Below are positions 26,216-33,952 of a DNA stretch of 57,289 bases, piece by piece. Position numbers and translations under genes: made by a program. Position 1 is the stretch's first letter; every line of letters starts with the position of its first letter. The stretch comes from Collimonas sp. OK307 (GTDB taxonomy: Bacteria; Pseudomonadota; Gammaproteobacteria; Burkholderiales; Burkholderiaceae_D), in the NCBI RefSeq assembly GCF_900113705.1, contig NZ_FOQI01000024.1:1-57289 (forward strand), in the 5' to 3' direction. Below the pieces are notes generated by a model. It did not search any database. It was not told where the DNA came from and saw only the letters and a program-made list of their open reading frames with translations.

Positions 26216-26524
26216 ATGCGGATGCTATTGAATGTCAAACTTCCTAACGCCGAGTTCAACGCTGCTGTCAGGGACGGCTCTGTCGGCAAGAAAATGGCTG
26301 AGATCATGGAGGAGATAAAACCGGTGGCGGCTTACTTCACCGAACAGGACGGACAGCGATCAGGCCTCTTGATCGTCGACATCGATGACCCGGCGAAAAT
26401 TCCTATGCTTGCCGAACCATGGTTTCTGACCTTTAATGCCAACGTGGAATTAAGAATAGTCATGACGCCGGAGGATTTACAAAGAGCCGGGCTTGAAGAA
26501 CTGGGCAAGAAATGGTCGACGTAG
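26216..26524 (+). CDS. Small DUF3303-like protein
   Basis: A 102-residue cytoplasmic protein with pattern MRMLLNVKLPNAEFNAAV, KPVAAYFTEQDGQRSG and LLIVDIDDPAKIPMLAEPWF. It is probably an alpha+beta (ferredoxin-like) single domain of the type annotated DUF3303 or a related family. AAGGAG lies 6 nt before the ATG. It is the last gene before the first tRNA-Thr fragment repeat at 26.6 kb. Function unknown. Confidence 0.65.
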   Translation: MRMLLNVKLPNAEFNAAVRDGSVGKKMAEIMEEIKPVAAYFTEQDGQRSGLLIVDIDDPAKIPMLAEPWFLTFNANVELRIVMTPEDLQRAGLEELGKKWST

Positions 26525-26558
26525 CGTTTGGAGGCAACCTTGATGCTGAATAGCGAAT

Positions 26559-26647
26559 CGCGGAACAAAAGAAAAGGCCCACATAAATGTGGGCCTTTTC
26601 TTTTGAATATTGGTGCTGGCTGCAGGACTTGAACCCGCCCCCCCCTG
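26559..26647. repeat. tRNA-Thr attachment repeat, copy E (truncated)
   Basis: Parts in order: CGCGGAACAA (26559-26568, one half of the right-end inverted pair), the hairpin GGCCCACA...TGTGGGCC with T-tract (about 26573-26600), and 37 nt matching the tRNA-Thr 3' end (26611-26647, one mismatch). The match stops before the anticodon, where the other copies continue for ten more bases. It marks the left border of the fourth element. Confidence 0.75.
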
Positions 26648-26648
26648 G

Positions 26649-27065
26649 CTAGTGCTGCAACTTAGCACGAAACAGAATATCTCTAAGAATGTGGTCATCG
26701 TCGAAGGCGATTTTTAACGCATAGCCTAGCACCGTCAAATTCATTTTTGTTCCGAACGTTGCAAAATGAGCGGCGTCGGAATCGAACGTGAATTCGTCCG
26801 CTAATTGATGAAATTGTTCCTTAACGATTGCTTGCGCAACTGAGTTCCAGTCGCGACCGTTACCGATCCAACCTTCCTTCGCTCGTTCCTTAAATATGGG
26901 CGCTTTAGCTTCAAAATCAGGGGCGAACAAGACTAACGCCGTGCAATTACCATCCATAAGTATGAATGGCAAAAACGTTGTAATGTCAGCGGACTCTTTT
27001 TCTTTTTGTTGTAGACAAACTCTTGCTGACTCTTGAGCCAGATTGGCTATCGGGTCGATCTTCAT
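26649..27065 (-). CDS. Imm51-like immunity protein
   Basis: A 138-residue cytoplasmic protein. The C-terminal half matches my recollection of the Imm51 pattern: EGWIGNGRDWNSVAQAIV, EQFHQLADEFTFDSDAAHF with an FATFG turn, and the end segment AFDDDHILRDILFRA. Imm51 proteins are predicted immunity proteins for polymorphic or contact-delivered toxins. No toxin gene is next to it, so this would be an orphan immunity gene carried as element cargo. The family call is from memory and needs a profile search. Start MKIDPIANLAQESARV is the only good ATG. Confidence 0.6.
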   Translation of the reverse strand: MKIDPIANLAQESARVCLQQKEKESADITTFLPFILMDGNCTALVLFAPDFEAKAPIFKERAKEGWIGNGRDWNSVAQAIVKEQFHQLADEFTFDSDAAHFATFGTKMNLTVLGYALKIAFDDDHILRDILFRAKLQH

Positions 27066-27222
27066 TGAATACCTCCACTGGGCGCAGCTATCCGGCTCGT
27101 CCCTTACTCAACTTCAACACCACGGATCAAGCATTGATTCGTGATGCTTTGTTACGCCATATTGTCATTGACTTGTAGGTATTGAACTCCTGGGCGTATA
27201 ACCAATGTTTTACTTCGCCAAC

Positions 27223-27498
27223 TTAATGAATGGCAACCAGTGAAGCGGCATATTCCAAAGGCTTTTTGTATTCCGGCAGGCTGTAATGCGCGTCATTGCC
27301 CATTTTTGTTAGTCGGCTTTTGAATGCCAAGAGATTCGCCGTCGCATCGGATCGCTGACGAAGGAGGAAATAGCATGCTTCGCTAATGACAGATTTAATG
27401 GGTGAGTCAACATTTTGTCCGTACAGGGCAAGGACTGCCAGTGCTTGAACTTTATTGACGTATTCGCTAATCATTTCTTCTTCGATATGCGCGTCCAT
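27223..27498 (-). CDS. 91-residue protein of unknown function
   Basis: ATG 27498 has GGGAG six bases before it, which sets the start over an upstream in-frame codon. The 91-residue product begins MDAHIEEEMISEYVNKVQAL and is largely alpha-helical by composition (acidic N-terminus, VISEACYFLLRQRSDATANLL in the middle). I do not recognise it. It lies 157 nt upstream of the Imm51-like gene on the same strand, so it may be a second immunity gene or an unrelated cargo gene of element 4. Confidence 0.6.
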   Translation of the reverse strand: MDAHIEEEMISEYVNKVQALAVLALYGQNVDSPIKSVISEACYFLLRQRSDATANLLAFKSRLTKMGNDAHYSLPEYKKPLEYAASLVAIH

Positions 27499-28360
27499 AG
27501 CGAACTCCCAAAGCCGAAACAATAGATAAAATGACATTAATTCATCTTAGTAATCAGAATGAAATTTGTCCATGGTTCTGATCGGCTCTAGCAAAATTTA
27601 TAAATACCATCCGGCAATGCTCGTCAATTCTCTAGCGACATCGCTTGACCCCGCGAGCGTGCATAATGCCGCACCGAAATTGGCAATTCAAAAAAAACGC
27701 ATTAATTTTTGTAGCGTTATATCCAGGCATTTTTTAGAAGAGCTGCGTCATCGCGTCCGCCTCCCAGTTTGTAATCACTAGTTCGCGGCTGACACCTGGC
27801 TGTCCATATGTACTGCCAATACTGCATTTGATATCCAGCACATCATCGTAAAATCGTCGAACACGTAGCGGATGAAGCGCCATTTGTCAGAAATCGTATC
27901 GCGAAGATCGGACCTGTAAAAAAAAATGACGTTTTCCCACCGCGTCTGTTATGGCTCCAAAGGTGATCCGGGCGCCGGGGTAGTCTGTGGTAATGAGACT
28001 TCCGATGATGGGTATGGATGCCAAGATCAGGGTAAGGACGGTGCAGTGAAGTTAGTCAAGCAGCGCCGGCCTGAAGGCAAAACGGACCGGATGATGCAGA
28101 GTTGCATCGACGGAATGTGGAGGATAACAGTATATGACAGCAACAGGCTCTTGGTAGGTTTGGTGGAGTTGAACCGGTCAACGACTACCGGCGCGGGCAG
28201 TCAACATTGCCGGAATATACCCAGCTACCAAAATCCCGGCATCCGGGTCGTTTTCGGAGTTTTGTAAGTCCAGAATCAAACGCAAATCGATCCCGAAGCA
28301 AACGCGACGTTACACAGGCATGAAATTGCACCTAGAGCCTACTATGAGTCTACTAATCAG
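27499..28360. other. Gene-poor part of element 4
   Basis: About 860 nt without a supported gene. Frames at 27566-27781 and 27926-28267 (plus) lack Shine-Dalgarno sequences and recognisable motifs and look like chance or decayed frames. A run of eight A's around 27690 and of nine around 27918 is present. It may be a degraded toxin or other cargo, but nothing in it can be named. Confidence 0.4.
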
Positions 28361-28439
28361 AAGGCCCACATTGCTGTGGGCCTTTTAGATATTGGCGCTG
28401 GCCGCAGGACTTGAACCCGCCATCCCCTGATTACAAGTC
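28361..28439. repeat. tRNA-Thr attachment repeat, copy D
   Basis: A hairpin GGCCCACA...TGTGGGCC with T-tract (about 28361-28385) is followed by 47 nt matching the tRNA-Thr 3' part (28393-28439) at 44 of 47 positions. The match ends at the same base as in copies B and C, in the anticodon stem. The flanking TTGCGGAA pair on the left is lost. Confidence 0.85.
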
Positions 28440-28552
28440 CAGCGACAAAATCAATACTTTCAATAACTTACTGAGTTTTCAGTTCCGCAATTTAGCATCT
28501 CCCGTTGTCTGCGAACGCAATGTCGGCGCGGGTTCATATGAAATTGCGAAAC
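28440..28552. repeat. Left-end structure of element 3
   Basis: Directly after tRNA fragment D comes a CAGCGACAAAATCA... A/T-rich segment, then GTTCCGCAA (28482-28490) and the inverted TTGCGAAAC (28544-28552, one mismatch) with exactly 53 nt between. The same layout starts elements 2 and 1. Candidate arm-type binding sites for an integrase or excisionase. Confidence 0.7.
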
Positions 28553-28653
28553 CATGAGGTCACCTATTTTTTTATATTTTAGATGCTGCGCGAATCACAT
28601 CGGCCAGAAACCATCGCAGCATGCCCTCGGAACAGGCATTCGAACTCAAACCT

Positions 28654-30078
28654 TCAATTGGTTTCGCCCTTGGTAATCATTTCAACGGGGAGTGAATTTG
28701 ATTTCGTAATCAATCGTACCTTGATGCTTACAAAACTGATGATGGCGCCAATGCCGAGTGCGAGACCTGCCAGGATTAGCGCGACATGCATTCCCGCAAG
28801 GAGTTTTTCCGACCCTCCTGCGACCAACGATCCGAATACCCCGACCCCGATGACGCCCCCCGTCTGGCGCGCCGCGTTTAACGCTCCAGAGGTAATACCT
28901 GTGCGTTGCCTATCGGCGCTGGCGAGAACGGCGGCCGTCATTGCGGGGACCGTCAGCGCCACACCGATGCCCGCCGCTAGTAGTGGGCCAACGATGACGC
29001 TATAGGAGGTTCTGCCGTCGATGCCAGCCAGCGCTAGGTAACCGCAGGCGGCTAGCGCCTGCCCCATCACCATGGGTAGCCGCGGCCCGAACCGCGCGGT
29101 CAGCCGACCAGAAATCAAATTGGCGACGGTTACCAGCGCCGTCATCGGCAGAAAAGCTAGTCCAGTCATCAACGGTGAATACCCCTTCGTCGTCTGGAAG
29201 AATAGACTAAGCACAAACATCAGCCCGTAGTAGGCGAAGTTGGTGAGGAGTCCAACGACGCAGGAGGCACTCACCACTGACGAGTGAAACAATGAAAGCG
29301 GCAGCATAGGATCCGCGCCACGGGCTTCTGCCAATAGGAACAACGCGCCGGCCACCAGGAAACAGGTAAAACCTGACAGGACTAGCGGATGCGTCCAGCC
29401 GAGTGCGCCGGCCTCGACGAAGCCGAGGGTGAGCCCACCTAGCGCGAGAATCGCCAACACTTGCCCGGCGAGGTCCAATCCACGGTTGGGTGTCTTTGAA
29501 CCCGACGGCGCATAGGATAAAGTCAACCAGATGCCTAAGAGCCCAAGTGGCAGGTTGAGGAAGAAGATGCTCGGCCAACCGAAGCGATCCACCATGATGC
29601 CGCCAACGACCGGCCCGGCCGCAAGTGCCAAGCCGCCAACGCCAGCCCATATGCTCACGGCTCGCGCACGAGATGCCGGCTCCGGGAAGCTGGCGCTAAG
29701 CAACGCCAACGAGGCTGGTACGCAAAGTGCCGCACCCACTCCCTGGACGACGCGGCCGGCAATAAGAGTACTGATGCTGCCCGCCATGCCGCAGGCCAGT
29801 GACGCAATGATAAACAACGCAAAGCCTATGACGAAGATTCGTTTGGCACCGAAGCGGTCACCAATGGCACCTGCCGTTAGCAGCAGACTCGCAAAGACCA
29901 GCGTGTAAGCGTTAATGATCCATTGCAAACCGGTCACGTCGGTGCTGAGCGATGCTTGGATCCTTTCCAGCGCAACGTTCACGACTGTGACGTCGAGAAT
30001 GACGAGGACGAAGCCTAGACTGGTGGCTATCAAGGTCAGGCGTGGCGAAGATGATTGATTCGATTTCAGATAAGACAT
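28654..30078 (-). CDS. MFS drug efflux transporter, DHA2 (EmrB/QacA) family
   Basis: An inner-membrane drug:proton antiporter of 474 residues with 14 predicted transmembrane helices, typical of DHA2. Visible motifs: motif D1-like LDVTVVNVALERIQ in helix 1, motif A GAIGDRFGAKRIF, motif B/C regions with GRVVQGVGAALCVPASL and the AGPVVGGIMVDRFGW stretch. ATG 30078 (MSYLKSNQ) is used; a GTG 48 nt upstream is in frame, and neither has a clear Shine-Dalgarno. It is divergent from a LysR regulator (141-nt gap), the usual layout of a self-regulated exporter. The substrate is unknown. Confidence 0.9.
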   Translation of the reverse strand: MSYLKSNQSSSPRLTLIATSLGFVLVILDVTVVNVALERIQASLSTDVTGLQWIINAYTLVFASLLLTAGAIGDRFGAKRIFVIGFALFIIASLACGMAGSISTLIAGRVVQGVGAALCVPASLALLSASFPEPASRARAVSIWAGVGGLALAAGPVVGGIMVDRFGWPSIFFLNLPLGLLGIWLTLSYAPSGSKTPNRGLDLAGQVLAILALGGLTLGFVEAGALGWTHPLVLSGFTCFLVAGALFLLAEARGADPMLPLSLFHSSVVSASCVVGLLTNFAYYGLMFVLSLFFQTTKGYSPLMTGLAFLPMTALVTVANLISGRLTARFGPRLPMVMGQALAACGYLALAGIDGRTSYSVIVGPLLAAGIGVALTVPAMTAAVLASADRQRTGITSGALNAARQTGGVIGVGVFGSLVAGGSEKLLAGMHVALILAGLALGIGAIISFVSIKVRLITKSNSLPVEMITKGETN

Positions 30079-30219
30079 GAGAGGAGAGTCCCGGAGATTG
30101 TTTTCTTGTTGAAAAATGGCCGTCACGAAAACCGCTGACTAATTCCAATCTCATTGTATTGCCTTGAAAAATTATATAAACTGACATTTTGTTTGATGAC
30201 TACCTAGGAAATATTGGTA

Positions 30220-31128
30220 ATGGACATCTTCAAGGCCATGGCTATCTTCATCCGTGTAGTTGATACGGGGAGTCTGACGGCGGCAGCTGCGGAATGCGAC
30301 CTTTCGCCAACCATGGTTGGCAACCATTTGCAGGCGCTAGAGGATCGTCTCGGTACACGCCTCATCAATCGGACCACACGGCGGCAAAATCTGACCGAAT
30401 TCGGCAAGGCCTATTACGAACGATGCATTGAGATCCTCGGTCTCGTTGGGGATGCCGATGCCCTCGCACTTGAAACGCAGACCAGTCCCAAAGGGCGGCT
30501 TCGTGTTACCGCGTCTGCGACTTTCGGCACGGAACGATTGGTACCTGCGCTCGCCGACTATACGGCGCGTTATCCCAAAGTGGATCTCGACGTGGTCATC
30601 ACCGACACTGTCGTGGATTTGGCTGAGGACGGATTCGAGGCGGCGATCCGCCTTGGCAACCTTCAGGGTTCCGACCTGATTGCCCGCCCGCTTGCACCGT
30701 ATAGATTGATGATTTGCGCCGCACCGAGTTATCTGGCGAAGCGCGGCGAACCGCGACGACCGCAGGATCTTGCGCAGCACGATTGTTTAGCCTATACCTA
30801 TTCCTCGCGGTCCGAGTGGCGATCGGCACAAGCATCCTGGCGCATGAGCGGTCCAGAGGGCGAAATCAGCGTGCCGATTTCGGGCCGGATGCAGGTCGAC
30901 AGCGCTCAAGGGTTACGCCAGGCTGCGCTCGCTGGCATGGGCATTGTCATGTTGCCTGAGATAATGCTGTCAAAGGATATCGAGGACGGCCATCTCGTCC
31001 GCCTACTCCCTGGATACACGCCGCCGATCCGACCGTTGAACCTCATCTACCTACGTGATCACCGTATGTCGCCCAAGCTGCGCAGCTTCGTTGATTTCGT
31101 GGTGGAGCGCTTTAGCTTGAAGTCGTGA
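30220..31128 (+). CDS. LysR-family transcriptional regulator
   Basis: A 302-residue regulator. The N-terminal winged helix-turn-helix (1-60) reads MDIFKAMAIFIRVVDTGSLT then AAAAECDLSPTMVGNHLQALE and RLGTRLINRTTRR. The C-terminal effector domain has GRLRVTASATFGTERLVPAL, and the DVVITDTVVDLAEDGFEAAIR segment is typical of the AaeR/DmlR-like subgroup. ATG 30220 is used; a GTG six bases upstream is possible. It is divergent from the MFS gene, which it probably controls from the shared gap, perhaps in response to the exported compound. Confidence 0.9.
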   Translation: MDIFKAMAIFIRVVDTGSLTAAAAECDLSPTMVGNHLQALEDRLGTRLINRTTRRQNLTEFGKAYYERCIEILGLVGDADALALETQTSPKGRLRVTASATFGTERLVPALADYTARYPKVDLDVVITDTVVDLAEDGFEAAIRLGNLQGSDLIARPLAPYRLMICAAPSYLAKRGEPRRPQDLAQHDCLAYTYSSRSEWRSAQASWRMSGPEGEISVPISGRMQVDSAQGLRQAALAGMGIVMLPEIMLSKDIEDGHLVRLLPGYTPPIRPLNLIYLRDHRMSPKLRSFVDFVVERFSLKS

Positions 31129-31272
31129 TTTACGGGTAAAAGCAGGGACCGACAAAGAGGAAATTGATGGTATTTCTGCGGCACAGAACCAGCTGAGACA
31201 TGCAACCGCGACAATGACTGCGCACCATGTTCGACATAGCAGGGGAAGCTAGTCAAACCTACAAAATGATTT

Positions 31273-31369
31273 TTGCGGAACAAAAAAGAAAAGGCCCACC
31301 AAGCGGTGGGCCTTTTAAATATTGGTGCTGGCTGCAGGACTTGAACCCGCCACCCCCTGATTACAAGTC
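31273..31369. repeat. tRNA-Thr attachment repeat, copy C
   Basis: TTGCGGAACAA (31273-31283) comes first, then a GGCCCACC...GGTGGGCC hairpin with T-tract (about 31290-31317). The final 47 nt of the tRNA-Thr gene follow (31323-31369), identical at all 47 positions to 33953-33999. The match breaks off in the anticodon stem. The partner half of the TTGCGGAA pair on the left is degenerate. Confidence 0.92.
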
Positions 31370-31482
31370 CAGCGCGAAAATCATTAATTTCAATCACTTA
31401 TTGAATTCTTGGTTCCGCAATCCAATCATTTCAATACCTAGAAAGCCCAATAACAACGCGGGGGCATTTCAAATTGCGGAAC
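31370..31482. repeat. Left-end structure of element 2
   Basis: After tRNA fragment C: CAGCGCGAAAATCA... segment, GTTCCGCAA (31412-31420), 53 nt, then the exact inverted copy TTGCGGAAC (31474-31482). The first 42 nt and the last part of the spacer resemble those of element 3. Confidence 0.75.
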
Positions 31483-31696
31483 AAACGAATGACGCTCAAT
31501 ACAATCAACATCCGCTTTGGGTGCCCTCATGAAATTTCCACAAGGAAACTGAATTATTTGTAAAAACTCCAACTGAGATACTGTCAAAGTTGATAGGTTG
31601 CAACTAATTTTCAGCGACCTACACTGACTTGGTCGGACATGGCACTTACTTGAGCGCCAAGGCACTGACTTAACCACTACACCAAAGGAAACTATC

Positions 31697-32143
31697 ATGA
31701 CGTCAAATTTGTCTCCGATTCATTCCGGCGAATCGCGAGTAATCGCTTCGGAAAACCAGGTGAAAGACGCTTTGGAGGTCAACTGGGCGCAGTACGATGG
31801 TGAACGTGTCATCGCCAGCAACGGCGGTGCGATTTATCTGGTCAAAAATGGCCAACTTCAGTGGATTCCCGATCCGACTACGTATAACAATTTATTCGTA
31901 TCGTGGAACGGCGTCGTCGTTAGTGACTATCTGATAAACAACATTCCTCACGGTCCCACACTGACTACAGGTGCCATATTGGCCAAAGGAAGTTCTGCTA
32001 CGGTGTATTTGATTACCAATAATCAAAAGCAGGGAATACCAGACATGGCGACGTTCAACAAGTTCTATTTCAACTCGAAGACGATCGTTACTCTTCCGCA
32101 GATCGTTATCGATTTCTTGCTCACCGGACCAAACGTCGGCTAA
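31697..32143 (+). CDS. Two-repeat protein related to surface/secreted repeat proteins
   Basis: A 148-residue protein built of two similar units of about 50-60 residues. Unit 1 has IYLVKNGQLQWIPDPTTYNN then FVSWNGVVVS; unit 2 has VYLITNNQKQGIPDMATFNK then FYFNSKTIVTL. Each unit follows the pattern (V/I)YL(I/V)xNxQ(K/L)xxIPDxxT(Y/F)N, seen in repeats of secreted or cell-wall proteins (VYLIxxGxKRxIPS type). No signal peptide is visible. AAAGGA lies 8 nt before the ATG. It is the only gene of element 2. Function unknown; a binding role is a guess. Confidence 0.7.
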   Translation: MTSNLSPIHSGESRVIASENQVKDALEVNWAQYDGERVIASNGGAIYLVKNGQLQWIPDPTTYNNLFVSWNGVVVSDYLINNIPHGPTLTTGAILAKGSSATVYLITNNQKQGIPDMATFNKFYFNSKTIVTLPQIVIDFLLTGPNVG

Positions 32144-32313
32144 TCAACATGCAGAATTGATAGCGGCGCGCGACCTCCGTCCAAAGATCAAGTGTAATCG
32201 AATCTAACTACACCGAGGCCAGATGTTCAACGCAGTTGAGAGTCCGCTTTTGCGAAGCTCGACAGGCCGGTTTGGGTTGGAAGCTGTTATTGGGTGCGTA
32301 TGCGCTTTAGAAC

Positions 32314-32430
32314 TTGTTCCGCAAAAAATGTGATTGCGGAACAAAAAAGAAAAGGCCCACCGAACGGTGGGCCTTTTAAATATTGGTGCTGGCTGCAGGA
32401 CTTGAACCCGCCACCCCCTGATTACAAGTC
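32314..32430. repeat. tRNA-Thr attachment repeat, copy B
   Basis: Parts: TTGTTCCGCAA (32314-32324), 9 nt, its inverted copy TTGCGGAACAA (32334-32344), a GGCCCACC...GGTGGGCC hairpin with T-tract (about 32351-32378), and 47 nt identical to the tRNA-Thr 3' part (32384-32430). About 20 bp before the inverted pair (GCTTTAGAAC) are also shared with the copy next to the intact tRNA. Confidence 0.93.
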
Positions 32431-32543
32431 TCCAGCATAAGTAATGGAAATCAAGCATTTATTAAGATTTTAGTTCCGCAAATGCGGTGGTATTAATGAC
32501 CGGTGAGCCACTGTTTGTGCGGTGCGATTTTTATTTGCGGAAC
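32431..32543. repeat. Left-end structure of element 1
   Basis: After tRNA fragment B: TCCAGCATAAGTAATG... segment, GTTCCGCAA (32473-32481), 53 nt, inverted TTGCGGAAC (32535-32543). The spacing is the same as in elements 2 and 3 although the spacer sequence differs. Confidence 0.75.
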
Positions 32544-32638
32544 CGTTTTCAATGCCCAATATCCGCGAGTTTGGCGACGTCACGCGCCATCCAAATCAGA
32601 AACGATCGAAAATATTTTGAACGAACGATTCAGACGCG

Positions 32639-33610
32639 TCACTGCAACGCCAGATAAAACTCACGGTCGAGGGCTGCTATATCCTTGGCATCCAAATGGT
32701 CTGCCTGCACCCATTCAGCACGCAGTCGGTTCAGTAACGATACAAGGCAAGCTTTGGTTTCTTCAATATCTAATCCCCAGCCTAGATTAACTTCGCGCAA
32801 GGCAACTGCCACAGATCGATGTAAAGCGCGTAGCGATTCCGGTTCGAGAGGGGCATCGACTTTGTACTTATACAGCGGCATCAGATTACGGATGTCATGC
32901 CCGCTTAACCTTGGGAAGAAAGCGGGTAACAGGCGTGCATACAGTCGTTCTTTACCTCGATACAAAAGGTCAGCATCCAGGTTCATTGATGTCATGCCCT
33001 CATGAATGCGGTATGAAGTCAATGCATTCGGCAAATTGGCAAATCGCGCCCCGAGTAGCAGGCAATCGAACCAAAAGCCCAGATCGTCCGTTATATAAAG
33101 GTTCGGGTCATACCTGAGCACATTCCTTTGTATGAAATCATGGCGAAACATGACACTGGGATTGGCAAGGTAGGCATCGCCACTGACGAAGCGCGCCTTG
33201 ATACGCCCATCTTCAAGCGGAAAGTCGCTGTTTCCCTGCTGGAGTCCGAAATGTTGGATCTGACTACCTACAACAGTGATTTGAGGATGCTCGTCAAGAA
33301 ACCTTGCCTGCTGGAACAAGCGTCTCGGATCCGCAATATCGTCGTGATCGAGACGTGCGACATACTCACCGCTAGCTAAGCTGAAAGCGCGATTGGCATT
33401 GACTATGCGACCCTGATTATTTTCATGACGATAAATTTTGACTCGTTTGTCCCCAATATCCCGAATCAAATCAAGGGTGTTATCGGTACTTGCATCATCT
33501 AGTATCAACACCTCGAAATCGGCATCTTCTTGCGCGAGAATTGAACTCAACGTCGCCTGAATGTGAAGGCCGGCGTTGAAGGTTGGTATAACTACCGATA
33601 TTTTTGGCAT
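32639..33610 (-). CDS. Family 2 glycosyltransferase
   Basis: A 323-residue GT-A fold enzyme that transfers a sugar from a nucleotide donor. The N-terminal half is typical: MPKISVVIPTFNAGLHIQAT, ILDDASTDNTLDLI (38-51), ENNQGRIVNANRAF and the metal-binding DHD motif at 88-90 (YVARLDHDDIADP). The C-terminal part lacks transmembrane helices, unlike polymerising GT2 enzymes. ATG 33610 is set by homology to the MPKxSVVIPT start; the Shine-Dalgarno is weak. It is the single gene of element 1, with no other polysaccharide genes nearby, so it may modify an existing surface glycan. Acceptor and donor unknown. Confidence 0.88.
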   Translation of the reverse strand: MPKISVVIPTFNAGLHIQATLSSILAQEDADFEVLILDDASTDNTLDLIRDIGDKRVKIYRHENNQGRIVNANRAFSLASGEYVARLDHDDIADPRRLFQQARFLDEHPQITVVGSQIQHFGLQQGNSDFPLEDGRIKARFVSGDAYLANPSVMFRHDFIQRNVLRYDPNLYITDDLGFWFDCLLLGARFANLPNALTSYRIHEGMTSMNLDADLLYRGKERLYARLLPAFFPRLSGHDIRNLMPLYKYKVDAPLEPESLRALHRSVAVALREVNLGWGLDIEETKACLVSLLNRLRAEWVQADHLDAKDIAALDREFYLALQ

Positions 33611-33882
33611 AGATGGCGCTTCCTGTTTCGTTTCTTGTTTGCATGATAGTTTAAGTTTTATCGCACAATTTACTTTGATAACAAACCGGCTGCTGATTAG
33701 CATTCTTATGCGCGAGCGCATTGATGAATATATCACTTAGATTTGCTTGAAAGAAGTCCGCGTCGGGCTTTCTGGATGGCGCTTGCGCCAATGTAGAGCC
33801 TGAGAGGCCAGCCAAGGGCGGATCTTGGCGGGCGCGATCAAAAGCAGCGCGGTTGTCATTGGTTGCATATACGCTTTAGAAC

Positions 33883-33950
33883 TTGTTCCGCAAAAAATGG
33901 GTTTGCGGAACAAAAAAGAAAAGGCCCACCGTTCGGTGGGCCTTTTAGAT
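33883..33950 (-). terminator. Right-end inverted pair and tRNA-Thr terminator
   Basis: TTGTTCCGCAA (33883-33893) and its inverted copy TTGCGGAACAA (33903-33913) are 9 nt apart. They are followed by the hairpin GGCCCACC-GTTC-GGTGGGCC (about 33923-33942) with a T-rich tract on the minus strand. The hairpin ends the tRNA-Thr transcript. The same block accompanies tRNA fragment B in full and C and E in part. Confidence 0.8.
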
Positions 33951-33952
33951 AT

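Larger units (their letters stand above)
26648..28439. mobile_element. Element 4 (oldest clear insertion): Imm51-like and unknown gene
   Basis: A 1.8-kb segment bounded by tRNA-Thr fragment E on the left and ending with fragment D on the right. Cargo is the Imm51-like gene and a 91-residue protein, both on the minus strand. The left-end GTTCCGCAA pair seen in elements 1-3 is not found, fitting a truncated left border. Boundaries are inferred from the repeats; no recombinase gene lies inside. Confidence 0.5.
28440..31369. mobile_element. Element 3: MFS exporter and LysR regulator
   Basis: A 2.9-kb segment between tRNA fragment D and the end of fragment C, starting with the conserved left-end structure. 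Cargo is a divergent MFS efflux gene and LysR-type regulator. No integrase inside. Boundaries inferred from the repeats. Confidence 0.65.
31370..32430. mobile_element. Element 2: single two-repeat protein gene
   Basis: A 1.06-kb segment between tRNA fragment C and the end of fragment B with both end structures intact. It holds one gene of 148 codons. Far too small to encode its own recombinase. Confidence 0.65.

Noticed and set aside
27926-28267. 113-codon plus-strand frame
   Set aside because: No start signal and unlikely composition; possibly a decayed gene but nothing supports a name.
31227-31532. Frames reading through the repeat blocks at 31.2, 32.2 and 33.9 kb
   Set aside because: They translate the tRNA fragment and terminator (the same peptide appears at each copy), so they are artefacts of the repeats.
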